A DNA stretch of 64,000 bases from Myrica gale (lineage: Eukaryota; Streptophyta; Magnoliopsida; Fagales; Myricaceae). This document shows positions 35,433-46,562 of this stretch, in pieces. The first letter of the stretch is position 1, and each line of letters starts with the position of its first letter. The notes beneath the pieces are model-generated. The model did no database searches and was not told the DNA's origin. It saw nothing but the letters and a program-made list of their open reading frames with translations. The stretch lies in assembly GCA_963930655.1 (NCBI GenBank), contig OZ005609.1, positions 11,762,501 to 11,826,500 of the forward strand. The letters are read 5' to 3'. Made by a program: the position numbers and the translations under genes.

Positions 35433-36535
35433 GTGAGGCAAGGGAAAAAGAAAACAGAGAAAGAAGGAAAGAGAGAGAGAGAGAGAGTGTGTGTGTGTGT
35501 GTGTGTGTAAAAGTTTGCCTTTAACGTTTGCAAACAAGTTTCAGAAAATTTTTTTATGATGTCAGATGAATTAATGAAGCTGTCGGGCAGGAGTCTGTGG
35601 CAGGGTGACGGCAGAAAAACCCCATTCTGAGCCTGGGTCCAACTTACAGAACCAAAACCAAAACCTCGACCTCAACCTGAACTAGGACCAATTTCCAAAC
35701 ATGCCCTTAGCATTTTTTCTTTTTTTAGGCTTTTTTGGGTTTTTTTTATTTTAACGGTAAGGACCGATTTGGAGTGGTATACTCCGGTCCGGTTTCGGTT
35801 TTCCATATGGGTAACCTGGAACCGGACTGGAGTACACTTGTCTCGGTCCGGGTTGGCAAAAATTGATCCGATTTCGGTCCGGATTGGCCAAAATCGGTCC
35901 GGTTTGGCCGGTTTTTGGACAACCCTAATGAGTATAACACGATCTATGGAGATTCAAGCACGACATGTATATCATTTGTAGTTTCTAATGTATTTCTTTT
36001 AATTACTTGAATTTTATTTGATTTGTAAATTATTTGTAATTTCTAATTTATTCCTTTTAATTATTTGTACATAGGGTTTTAAGCCTCCATCTGCTAGTGT
36101 TGATTTTACTATGGATGATGCATCTAGCTCTAGTGACATAATAGACGTCCCATATTTTGAGATGTGTGAGCAAGATAATGAAGTTGAGTATGTCAAGTCT
36201 AAAATTAAAGCATATCTAACAAATAGGTGTGAGTCACGTAATACCCCGTCTTTTGATATTTTGACTTGGTGGGGGAACAATAAATCCAAATATTCAATAC
36301 TTGCGAGGGTGGCGAGGGATGTGTTGGCTATGCTTGTTTCTACAATTGCTAGTGAGTCAGCATTTAGCACGGGGGTCGTGTGCTTGATCATTTTCGCAAT
36401 TCTTTGTCTCCAGACACAGTTGAGGCTATTGTGTGCCCTCAAAATTGGTTGAAGGATCCAATTAAGTTAGATATTCGGGAGTCACTGGACGAAGTTGAGA
36501 TCTTTGAGGCATTAGAATCAGGTAATACTATTATA

Positions 36536-37394
36536 TTTTGTTTCTATGTTGGTGAATTTTTTAAGGGGAAAATTCACTTTCACCTCGAAACTTTGGGGTC
36601 ATTTATAAGGTGCACCCACTTTTATTCATTTTGTTAGATTTAAACATCAAACTACCTGTTTTCGTTAAAAAGCACACTCCATCTTAAATGATCGTTACAT
36701 CTGACGGCAAACACATCATGTGCCATCCACATGACCAATTATAATGCAAACTTCTCATTTTGCCCTTTTTTAATGAATATAGACGTAAAGCTTGACCCTC
36801 ACCCTATAGCAACTATTTCCGTTTGAAGCTATCGAGCCCTAGCGAGCTCCAACGACCCTCCTTCCATGAACACCTCTATGTAATGATGATTAATGCATAC
36901 CAGGAGAAGAAGAAGAAAAAATTACTTGAATTATAATGAAAGTAAAGAGGCGGATCTTACCTGCCTCCACAATCATATGCGGGCAATGAGTTCTCTCTCA
37001 TGACGTGCTTTGCCTTTATCTTCTTTCTTACAAGAGTCAACGAGGAGTTCGAAGTTTGTGTCTAGGTTTTTTCTCGCTATCCAAACATTCCCACGTTTTG
37101 TTTGCTCTGTTTTTGCTTCAAACTGAATAAACAGATTGATGGCTTTATTTCATGGTTTCCTATGATAAGTTTGTGCCCGAAACCAATTCAACTTTGTCAA
37201 TATAGGTTACACGTGAGGGAAGTTTTCTACCCAAAGATAGTACACTTTAGTGGCGTCGATTTGGCCTCTGTCTCTAGCCTTTGGTTCGCTCTGTTCTGTT
37301 TCCTAAACAAAGACTTCCTCAGGTAGTTAAATACTGAAATTTGGCTTCGAGACGTCGAACCAGTGACTAATTTGATTTTCATTTTTCTTTGCAG
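36536..37394. other. Intergenic between hAT relic and AOX pseudogene
   Basis: At about 36560-36800 is one arm of an inverted-repeat type element (AAAATTCACTTTCACCTCG, ggggtcatttataaggtgcaccc, then a segment ending cttctcattttgcccttttt); the matching arm was not found, so it is truncated. 36800-37394 shows no gene. No upstream AOX exon was recognised here. Confidence 0.45.
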
Positions 37395-37885
37395 ACATGC
37401 AAAATATACAGTTCAACAGGGCAATGATGTTGGAAACCTTGGCAGCTGTTCCGGGGATGGTGGCAGGCATGCTGCTGCACTGCAAGTCGCTGAGGAGTTT
37501 CGAACACAGTGGTGGCTGGATCAAAGCACTGTTGGAGGAAGCCGAGAATGAGCGTATGCACCTCATGACCTTCATGGAGGTATCCCAGCCCACGCGGTTG
37601 GACCGTGCCTTTGTCATCATTGTCCAACGCATTTTCTTCAATGCCTACTTCTTGGGCTACGTGATCCCTCCCAAATTCGCTCACCGCATGGTGGGTTACC
37701 TGGAAGAGGAGGCCATCCACTCATACACAGAGTTCTTTAAGGAACTGAACAACGACAACATCGAGAACGTGCCCGCTCCAGCCATTGCCATTAATTACTG
37801 GCAGCTCTCTGCCGACACCATGCAGGACATACATTATCAGGGACGTCAGTTGAGGGAGGCTCCTGCTCCACTTGGTTACCACTGA
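37395..37885 (+). pseudogene. AOX: Truncated alternative oxidase (AOX2-type) with internal deletion
   Basis: An open frame of 162 codons ends in the AOX C-terminus ([11 protein letters not shown]). It keeps four iron-ligand positions: the Glu in [19 protein letters not shown] (Glu and His) and LEEEAIHSY. It lacks the block after ...NYWQLSADT that contains the last Glu and His ligands (family motif R-A-D-E-A-H-H), about 23 residues; the next residues are MQ and then DIHYQG, the start of the usual last exon. The codons ATGCAG at the junction look like the tail of the old intron 3 acceptor. The N-terminal half (transit peptide and first membrane region) is also missing. A weak acceptor precedes the frame (tttgcag, 37394), and the usual RYGC start of the exon is degraded. 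Plant AOX is a mitochondrial ubiquinol oxidase; this copy cannot be active. Confidence 0.9.
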
Positions 37886-38003
37886 GGATTCTATAACTTT
37901 GGGCGCTTGCTCTTATCATGATGAAGGAGCTGTCTGCAGACAATTTGAACGCAATTAGTTTAGTCTGGTGCCATTAATAACTACGATTTCTATCAACTCT
38001 ATG

Positions 38004-38595
38004 TGTGTTCATGGAAGGAGGGCACGTGATGCGTTTGCCGTCAGAATTTGTGGGTGTAAGTCTTTTAGTAGGGCATCTAAAAGTTGCCGCATAAGATAGA
38101 GAGAAAAAGAAAGGTGCCGCCTAAGAGGAAAAGGAAAAAAGAGAGGAGAAAAAGATGAGAGTTTTTTAGGAGTTTTTCTTTTGATACTATTGTGTGGTTT
38201 TCACATAGGAGCAAATTGAGTTGTCTTAAGAAGGTTATTTGGGCGCTTCATCAATGGGGAGTTATAATATTCAGATTGGGGATCTCGCTGCAGGGTGGGT
38301 TTCGTCAAATTCTAGTATTTGTGGTAAAATTGTATTTTTCTCAGAGAGTTGATATTGTTGAATTTCAATTTGCTTGAACTCAAGTTTTGGGCATAAACTT
38401 GAATGTTGTATTAATCTCTATTTTATTATAGTGGATTTATCTCAGAGTTGCCTCGTGGTTTTTCCCTTCACACTGAGGGGTTTTGCACGTAAATATTGTG
38501 TGTTCTCTTTATGTTTGCTTTATTTCTTTTTTGGTTGATTGTTGGTTTGCTTGAGGTTATTATTTAATTTGCACAGGGACATAATTTGACCAACA
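38004..38595 (+). mobile_element. Left LTR of the Ty1/copia element
   Basis: Matches the right LTR over most of its length (for example cataagatagagagaaaaagaa, gggagtt.taa.attcagattgg and ttattatttaatttgcacagg) and ends ...TTTGACCAACA at 38595. The outer start is diverged and placed at about 38004 by length. It keeps about 80 bp that the right LTR has lost. No convincing 5-bp target duplication was found. High divergence means the insertion is old. Confidence 0.75.
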
Positions 38596-38598
38596 AAG

Positions 38599-38611
38599 TG
38601 GTATCAGAGCC
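38599..38611 (+). other. Primer-binding site (initiator Met tRNA)
   Basis: TGGTATCAGAGCC, three bases after the left LTR, is the usual plant copia primer site complementary to initiator methionine tRNA. Confidence 0.9.
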
Positions 38612-41600
38612 AAGTTGTGTTGGGTTGGTTGCATTGTGTGGATTAATGGAGAGTAGTTCAGACACTATGATTAAACTCATGACATCAAATTATTCAATTT
38701 GGAAGTCGATGATGGAGAACATCTTTTATTGTAAGGATTTACAAGACCCTATTGAGGGTGACAGTGCCAAGCCAAGCAATTAAAGCGCCAAGGATTGGGG
38801 GAAGAAAAATTGAAAGACTATTGGGTATGTTAGGCAGTGGATTGATTTTAGTGTGTTCCATCATGTGTCTCAAGAGACAAATGTCAAAACTTAATGGAAT
38901 AAATTGGAAAGTCTCTATGAGAAGAAGACATCTCAGAATAAAGCTTTTGCAAATAGAAAGCTTGTGAATTTGAAGCTGAAAGAGGGAAAGCCTGTTGTCG
39001 AGCATTTGAGTGATTTCTAAGACTGAGTGAATCAGTTGATTACAATGAAAATAGTGCTAGATGATGAGTTGCAAGTGCTATTGCTTCTGAGTTGTTTGCC
39101 AATTAGTTGGGCAACTTTGGTGGTGCTACTTAGTAATTCTTTTTCGAATTGTGTGTTAGCACTCAATATGGTGAAATATTGTTCGTTCAATGAAGAGACA
39201 AGAAGAAGAGATATAGGTAGAGAAAATGCACAGGCTCTTGTTACAGAGAATATGGGGCGGAGCAAGGATAGAGATTCTAAAGGACACGGAAAATCCACAA
39301 GTCAGTCGAAAGGGAAAAATCAGATAAAGTGTTTTTTGTGATAAGAAAGGTCATATATGGAAGCATTGTAAGGCTTGGAAAAATAAACAGAAAGAGAATA
39401 TCGCGGCTAGTGTTTCAGATGTGGATGTGGCAATAACAGTTATGTTTGCTGAAGAAGAGCAGCGTTGTCATGTTGCGGATCTATTTGTTGAGTGGGTGAT
39501 CGACTCAGCGGCTTCCTACCATGTCACTCCAAAGAGGGAGCTCTTTACTTCGTACAAAGTGGGTGACTTTGGCAAAGTGAAGATGGAAAATGAGAGTCAT
39601 GTCAACATAGTGAGAATTTGTGATATTTCTTTGCAGACAGATGTTGAATGCACCTTGACATTGAAGAATGTGCTAGATGTACCAGACATGCGCCTGAATT
39701 TGCTATCTACATATGCCTTTGATGATGCGGGATGTGAAAGTTATTTTGGCAACGGAAGATGAAAACTTACGAAGGGGTCAATGGTACTTGCTAGAGGAAA
39801 GATTTGTTGCACACTTTACAAGACACAAGTAAAGGTGTGTAATGAAGCGGTAAACGCAGCGGAATGTGATTCTTCACTGGATTTGTGGCACAAGCGGCTG
39901 GCTCACATAAGTGAAAAGGGATTGTAGATTTTGGCAAGGAAATCCCCCATTCCTTTGGCCAAAGGTACGTCTTTAAATCCGTGTGATTATTGTTTACATA
40001 GTAAACAATATAGAGCCTCTTTTCAGAAATTCTCTAGTAGAAAGCCCAATGTTTTAGATTTGGTTTATTCCGATGTATGTTGTCCTATTAAGGTGGAGTC
40101 CTTAGGTGACAATAAGTATTTTCTTACTTTTATTGATGATGTTTCAAGAAAGGTATGGGTGTTTTGTTTTTTTTTTTAAAATCAGATTTTTCAGCACTTC
40201 AAGAAGTTTCATGCCATGGTGGAATGAGAAACCTGTAAGGTTTTGAAGTGTCTCTGGACTGACAACGGAGGGGAATATACGTTTAATGCTTTTGAAGATT
40301 ACTGCTCAGAGCGTGAAATTAGACATGAGAAGACAGTTCCTAGTACCCCACAGTGTGGCAGAGAGAATGAACTGCACCATTGTCGAAAAGGTCAAAAGTA
40401 TGTTAAGGATGGTTGGAGTTCCGAAGTCATTTTGGGGTGAAGTTTGTTCACATTGTGTGCTACTTAATCAACCGGTCCCCATTAGTTCCTTTGGGTTTTG
40501 AGATTCCAGAGAAAGTGTAGATAGTAAATGATGTTCTTACTCTCACTTGAAGGTTTTTGGGTGCAAGATATTTGCACATGTGCCTAAGGAGTAATGATTG
40601 AAACTTGATGACAAAGTCACTCCTTACATTTTTGTTGGCTACAGAGATGCAAAATTTGGCTACAAGTAATGGGATCCGAAAAAGAAGAAGATTATCATCC
40701 GCCGAAATGTGATTTTTAATGAAAATCAAAATCCAAGACTTGTCTTTGAAGGTGTTACTGACCTTACACTTGTCTCTTTGTCTCTAGACAGTGCCACTCA
40801 ATAGGGAGAGATGCACGTTGACAAGTATATTGCAGATGAGCCAACAGTGGTTGATGAGGATGTTCCAGAGCATATTGAGCAGGGGGAACAACCTACTCCA
40901 TCGGTACCTCAGGCTAGAAGATCTACCAGAGAGCATCGTCCATTAGTCAGGTATCCTGATTCATATTATATTTTGTTAATTGATGAGGGGGAGCCAGAAA
41001 AATTTCAAAAAGTGCAGTCTCATAAAAATAAGCAGAGCTGGGTGAATAATATGCAGGACAAGATCAATTCTTTGCATAAGAATGAAACTTATGAGTTGGT
41101 GAAGCTTCCTAAAGGCAAAAAGGCGTTGAAGAATAAATGGGTGTTCAAGCTGAAGAAAGATGGTGAGAAACTAGTGAAGTATAAAGCCCGCTTGGTGGTG
41201 AAAGGTTTTGGTCAGAAGAAAGGGATTGACTTCGATGAGATATTCTCTTCTTTCGTCAAGATGATTTCCATTCAAGTGGTTTTGGGTTTAGTAGCTAGTT
41301 TGGATCTCGAGCTTGAGCACCTAAATGTGAAGACTACTTTTCTCCATGGTTATTTGGAGGAAGATATCTACATGGATCAGCCAGAAGGATTTAAAGCGAA
41401 AGGAATGAGCACATGGTTTGTAAGTTGAAAAAGAGTCTGTATGGGTTGAAGCAGGCTCCGAGATAGTGGTATAAAAATTTTAACTCTTTTATGGTGGGTC
41501 ACGGTTATACACAGATAAAGACAAATCATTATGTGTATTTGAGAGAATTCCATGGCGAGAACTTCATTATTCTTTTGCTAAATGTAGATGATATGTTGAT

Positions 41601-42127
41601 AATGGGGCAATATATTCAGTTGGTTCGCAGTTTGAAGGTAGATTTATTCAAGTTCTTTGACATGAAGGATCTTGGCTTAACATGACAGATTTTGGGGATG
41701 CATATTCGTCGTGATATGAATGCTAGAAAGTTATGGCTATCACAGGAGAAATATATTGAGCGGGTGCTGGTGAGGTTTAACATGAAGAATGCTAAACTAG
41801 TTGGGACACCACTTAGTGGTCACTTCAAACTTAGTATGAAGACTTGTCCTACTACAAAGGAAGAAATAGAAAGAATGATAACTATTCCTTATTCCTCTAC
41901 AGTCGGGAGTTTGATGTATGACATGGTTTGCACACGGCCAGACATTGCTCATGCAGTTAGGGTGGTCAGCAAGTTTCTTGCTAATCCTGGTAAAGATCAC
42001 TTAAAGACGGTGAAATGGATCTTCACATATTTGAAAGGTAGTTCCAAGATGTGTTTGAATTTTGGGGATTCAAAACCACTTTTGAGGGATATGAGATGCA
42101 CATATGGCGAGTGACCTGGATGGTAGA

Positions 42128-43285
42128 AAATCTTGAAAGACTATGTAGCAACCCAAGAGGGGGTGAATTGAGTTTTAATAAAATTTAACAATTTCCAAAT
42201 AGATTTAAAACACCAATCACAATAAACCACAGAAGCAAAGAATAAGAGAAAGTATGAAACTTGAACATTCACAAAGTGTTTCTTGAGCTTACGCTTTAAC
42301 TCTTCTTCTCAAATCTCAACACCTAGGGATTTCTTCTACTCACAAGAGTAGGACTCAGTGTTTACCCAACACTTACAAGTTTTAACTTGAAAGGGTATGA
42401 AATGAAAAACTCACAATTTGGCTCTTGAAGCCGAATTTACAAATATGAGGCTCAAAGGGTATGAAGAGGATAAGATTTACAATAGAAGACTTAAAATGGG
42501 GCAATGAGAATAGCAGGTCTTCTTGGTAGGAGCGGAACTTCACTCTTCTTTAAAGCTTTCTTTCTTTCTCAAGAAGTTAGGTCACAAGTAAATGCAAATT
42601 CGTCGAGTAGGTGAGAGCTTCTGCTTTTCTTCAACAACTGGTCATGTATTTAAGTCATTTTATCTTCAATGGTCGACTGGGTAGGTGAGAATAGCCGTTG
42701 GAAAGTTGCCCATGAAATAAGGAGCGATGATGTCTCTGATGTCATTCCGGAAAATCTTCAAACCCGTGTAATGTATCGACACTTCAAATGACATGTGCTG
42801 ACACATAAAATTTGAACTAAAAAATAGTACTCGGGAGTCAGTGCAATGTGTCGACACCATAAGGTCATTGTGTCGACACATGTTTTGGTCAAAAACACAT
42901 GTCTCGGGTGTAAGTGCAATGTGTCGACACTATATGGTCAATGTGTCGACACATGTTTTTGCCTGAAAAACATGTCTCGGGTGTTATTGCAATGTGTCGA
43001 CACCTAAAAGTCCTGAAGAAAAAAATCAGTGTTTTTGAAGTTTTCATCTCATTCCAAAACCTTTTTAAATGTCCTTCACTTGAAGAATTTATCAAACATC
43101 ATGTGTAAAGATCTTTAAATGCATTAAGAAGACTTTTAGAGTGATAAACTCAATCCTATCAAGATATAACTTAGAATTTGTGGATTGATAAAATAGATTT
43201 TAAAGTCCTCAAAAACTTAGAAACTTTTGTTATCATCAAAATCATTTATAGATTGTTTGTAAAACAACCTTGGGTTAACAAATCT
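42128..43285. mobile_element. Unclassified 1.15-kb insertion in the copia RNase H region
   Basis: The coding sequence GRKS stops at 42133 and resumes with S-I-S-G-F-L-F at 43280. AAATCT is present on both sides (42128-42133, 43280-43285). The left part reads gtagcaacccaagagggggtgaattg. The insert has no recognised transposase and no convincing terminal repeats. It contains the GTCGAC-rich tandem array below. The class is unknown. Confidence 0.7.
42770..43008. repeat. Tandem repeat with TGTGTCGACACA palindromes
   Basis: A unit of about 74 bp (caatgtgtcgacac, a short spacer with ggtcat/caatg, tgtcgacacatgttttt, then acatgtctcgggtgt) occurs a little over twice between 42842 and 43005, with a diverged part unit upstream (atgtatcgacac, 42773). 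GTCGAC occurs at about 42850, 42871, 42921, 42942 and 42996. It is non-coding. Confidence 0.8.
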
Positions 43286-43733
43286 ATTTCAGGGTTCTTG
43301 TTTACTTTTGCAGGGGGAGTTGTATCATGGCAGTCAAGATTGCAGAAGTGTGTTGCCTTATCTACAACTGAGGCTAAGTATATTGCATCGACTGAAATAG
43401 GAAAAAAAATGCTTTGGATGAAACGGTTTCTCCAAGAATTGGGTTTAAAGAAAGATGGGTACGTGGTTCATTGTGACAGTCAGAATGCATTAGACTTGAG
43501 CAAGAATGCTACTTATCATTCATGGAAGAATCACATTGATGTGAGATACTATTGGCTACGACAAACAACGTCAAAACAATTGATGTTGTTGGAAAAGAAT
43601 ACTAAGAAGAATTCGGCTGACATGATGACAAAGGTTATGACCAGAGAGAAGCTTTGTGCCAGACTAGCCGGCATGGATTCTAACTGATTCGTTAGAGATC
43701 AATCTCCTTCCTCAGTGGGTTGGAGGGAGAGAT

Positions 43734-45428
43734 TGTTATATGGGCATTCAGCCCATGAGATATTTTAAAGCCCATTTGTCGGGACAAGTCTTTAAATATG
43801 GCAACTAAAAGTTGCTGCATAAGATAGAGAGAAAAAGAAAGGTGCCGCATTCGTGAGAGAAAAAGAAAGGTGCCAGGAGAGAAAGAAAAAGAAAAAGAGG
43901 AACGCTTTTTCAGGAGTTTTTCTTTTGATCTTCAGGTGTGGTTTTCACACAGGAGCAAAATTGGGCTGTCTCTGAGAAGTTTGACTGTGTAATACCTCAT
44001 CCCGAAAAAGGTGTTAAGTACGTAATTTAAATTTTAAACGAAGAGATAAGGGCTAAATCCTATTTTTGAATTTTGGATAGAGGTTTAACCGTATTTTCGA
44101 ATTTAAAGGTACTAAGATTGAGATGTGATCTATGTATGAATTTAAAAGTTTGGATAGAAATTTGATCATATGTTTGAATTTAAAGGTTAAGATATGGATA
44201 AAGATTACTCTTATGTTTGAATTTGAAACATATGGATAATGATCTTATATTTGAATTTAAAAGTAATGGATAGAAATATGTTTAAATTATAAAAGTTGAA
44301 GAGATTGAGGTTAATAAATGGACGCAGAGAATGAATATTGAAGACCAAAATTTAGGTTGAAGTGATGTTACTAGTTTCCGAGAGATTGTTCGACAATTAT
44401 TGGAGAAGGTTTAAAGATTGGTTAAGCATTTGAGGTAAGTGGTTCTTCAATGAGATTTTTCAAACATGCACAGTATTTTATATGGTTTTGATGTATTATT
44501 TGGGGAACTGAATAAATTTTGGATAAAATGATATTATCGAGATTTTGTGAAATTCAATTAATATATTTATAACTTGTTTTGGTCAGCATACTGTGAAAAT
44601 TATCCTTGCACTGATGATATATCTCTGTGGTCTTTGTGGTCAATTTATCCTTGTGGTTTGTGTGACAAATTACCCCTCGTAATATTTGGAGGTCTGTGTG
44701 ACCATTGATGATTTTCCTATATTGCGCAGTCTTGGATATTTTTGTTACAAACTCGTATTTTTGGATTTGGTATGGCTCACGGTGTTTTACTTTGGATTTC
44801 GGTTATTATTTTCATAATTTTTTAGAGTTGAAAGAATTAGAGAAGTTCGAGGAGCTTAAGATAGATTTGGGTTTCGAAGGCGTGTTTTGCAAGAGTACTT
44901 TTAGAGATTAATTTTGGAGAAGTCGTTATTGTAATTCTTTTTGGAGATCTTCATCGATGTTGGAAAATATCAGATATGCTAATGTAAATTTTAGTGCTCG
45001 GATTGATTTTTTTGGACTTTTATGTTTTAAGAATATTTTGTTGAGGTTGTAATAATTAGTTTTGAAATATTGGGGCCTAGATAAATGATTAGTCATGGTG
45101 AAAAAACCTTTATTTTATACGAAAATCTATCTGTATAGAGATTGGGCCCGGGGCGTTACAATCTGGGTGCTTCATCAACGGGGAGTTGTAACATTCAGAT
45201 TGGGGATCTCGCTGCAGGGTGATTTTTGTTAGATTCCAGGATTTGTTGTGATTTCTATTTTATTATAGTGGATTTATCTCGGAGTTCTCCCCGTTTTCCC
45301 TTCACACTAAAGGGTTTTCCTCGTAAATATTGTGTGTTCACTTTGTGTTACTTTATTTCTTTTCTGGTTGGTTGTTAGTTTGCTTGGGGTTATTATTTAA
45401 TTTGCACAGGATGTAGTTTGACCCAACA
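43734..45428 (+). mobile_element. Right LTR of the copia element, split by a solo LTR
   Basis: Begins TGTTATATGGG just after the polypurine tract and ends ...GACCCAACA. Without the insertion it is about 520 bp. It lost about 80 bp present in the left LTR. Confidence 0.8.
43988..45160. mobile_element. Solo LTR, probably Gypsy-type, 1173 bp
   Basis: Starts TGTAATACCTCATCCCG and ends GGGCCCGGGGCGTTACA, thus TG...CA with short inverted termini (TGTAA/TTACA). No internal retroviral-type coding region or second copy is present, so it is a solo LTR left after recombination. The flanking 5 bp are GACTG and ATCTG, a degraded duplication at best. A 63-codon AT-rich frame inside has no meaning that I can see. 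Confidence 0.75.
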
Positions 45429-46057
45429 TCTCTCTGGTCCTTCTGTCTGAGGAAAAAGTCCGTGAAACTCGGAAAGATGAAGATGGTGCTGAATGCTGTG
45501 AAGAATGAGAATGCCAAGGCCAACGTCAAGAAAGTTCCAGCCTCTTCTACCTTACTAAGCACCTGACTACTCATTCATCACCGTTTACCATCAAGAACCC
45601 ATGAAAGCCACCTCTCCTATCTCCTCGTCCCTAGAAATGAGTTTTCTCTTTTGTTTCTACACAATTTCTTGTTGAAGTTCTTAAGTTCTCAAATTTCCTA
45701 TCTGGATTTTATTTTGGCTTGATTTTTGTTGTACCCTTCTTGCTCTACTTCTGTTCATTATCTTGTCATAGTTTATCCCAACTGAAGAAACCATTAAAGG
45801 AAATAAGAAAGTGTCTTATTATCTTCTATGTTGTCTTGCGAAGGCAGTATTTTTCCTATTTAGCTGTAGTTTATCCCAACTTGCAACCATTACAATAAAC
45901 ACCAAACTTATTATTTTATATGCAACTCATGCAGATCATTTGATGAATGTACCATTGCACCTTATGTAGGAAACAAAGGAGATCATTGCTACTGCATTTC
46001 TAACTCGGTGTTATTAGGTCCTTTTTGTTGGCATTCTTTCATCAGTGTGGTTGTAGT
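45429..46057. other. Intergenic, no gene identified
   Basis: Immediately after the copia LTR, 45430-45600 has a more coding-like composition (AAGATGAAGATGGTGCTGAA...) but no family that I recognise. The rest is AT-rich. Confidence 0.4.
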
Positions 46058-46562
46058 TTTAAATTATGGGTAAAGTCATAGTTAGCCCCATAAGTATGAA
46101 CAAAAATCAAATAAGTATCTCTAATTATCAATTCGGCGATTTGCGACTGTTAACTTTTGAAAATCATCAATTCACGCCCCTGTCTAAATTAGACGTTAAA
46201 TCTGACGAAAAATCATGTAACATGACCAAAATGCCCATCCAAGATAAAATTATTAAAAAAATAATTAAAAATAAAAAATGATTTTTTTAAAAAGTAATAT
46301 GTTTTTACATAAAACTATTGAAACTCTATTTCAAAAATCTATTTATTTCTTAATTTTTTTATTTTATAAATTTAGTCTTGGAGGGACATTTCGGTCATTT
46401 TGCATGATTTTCAGTTGGATTTAACGCCTAATTTAGACAGGGGCGTGAATTGATGATTTTCAAAAGTTATGGATCTCAAATCACTGAAGTGATAATTACG
46501 GGTACCAATTTGATTTTTGCTCATACTTACGGGGCTAATTATGACTTTACCCCTTTGAATTA
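46058..46562. mobile_element. Inverted-repeat element (487 bp), Mutator-like MITE
   Basis: The element is 46067-46553. The termini TGGGTAAAGTCATA... are matched by ...TATGACTTTACCCC, and the arms run inward for about 170 bp (AATTGATGATTTTCAAAAG and its inverse at both sides). Flanks are TTTAAATTA and TTTGAATTA, a 9-bp duplication with one change. The centre is an A/T run. No coding. Confidence 0.8.

Larger units (their letters stand above)
34313..35709. mobile_element. Harbinger/PIF-type non-autonomous element carrying gene fragments (1391 bp)
   Basis: It starts GGGCTTGTTTGG at 34316 and ends CCAAACATGCCC at 35706 (12-bp inverted repeat, one mismatch), flanked by TTA on both sides. GG-C-TGTTTGG termini with a TTA duplication are the pattern of PIF/Harbinger elements. 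The interior is GC-rich, unlike the flanks, and contains minus-strand pieces resembling two unrelated host genes. No transposase is present. Because the flanking TTA is short, the boundary is less certain than that of the outer hAT element. Confidence 0.65.
34098..35935. mobile_element. Non-autonomous hAT element (1822 bp) inserted in the hAT transposase gene
   Basis: The element is 34106-35927. Its termini are TAGGGTTGTCCA and the exact reverse complement, flanked by an exact 8-bp duplication ATGAGTAT (34098-34105, 35928-35935). Both are hAT hallmarks. Its subterminal regions (ccggt-rich) resemble those of the element it interrupts, in particular the left end at 32.6 kb, so the two belong to one family. 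About 1.39 kb of its length is a further insertion; without it the element is about 430 bp of non-coding DNA. Confidence 0.9.
32576..36535 (+). pseudogene. Broken hAT-family transposase gene and element
   Basis: The left end TAGGGGTGCCCAAG (32576) is followed by a subterminal region full of accggt words. From about 32880 to 34100 decayed frames encode hAT transposase: TTDTWTS, the conserved RCYAHILN (in a 215-codon open piece, 33368-34015) and TRWNSIYLML. The C-terminal hAT dimerisation region continues at about 36062-36535, with DILTWWG, ARDVLA and STIASESAFST. Between them sits a later insertion (34106-35927). At least two in-frame stops lie in the N-terminal half, near 33052 and 33216. The BED-finger region and the right end of the element were not found, so it is dead. 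Confidence 0.88.
38004..45428 (+). mobile_element. Decayed Ty1/copia LTR retrotransposon with two internal insertions
   Basis: Order of domains is gag, protease, integrase, reverse transcriptase, RNase H, which defines the copia type. Visible traces: gag from 38647 with a zinc knuckle broken by a one-base shift near 39340; protease core WVIDSAAS (39495); GAG-pre-integrase LWHKRLAH (39885); integrase pieces at 39930-40500; reverse transcriptase at 40811-42100 with VDDML near 41586; RNase H at 43290-43687. Several stops and shifts separate the frames. A polypurine tract (TTGGAGGGAGAGA, 43720-43732) precedes the right LTR. It is interrupted at 42134-43279, and its right LTR at 43988-45160. It lies directly downstream of the AOX pseudogene. 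Confidence 0.92.

Noticed and set aside
37102-37326. 74-codon frame as a possible upstream AOX exon
   Set aside because: No similarity to the AOX transit peptide or first membrane region, and no fitting donor at its end.
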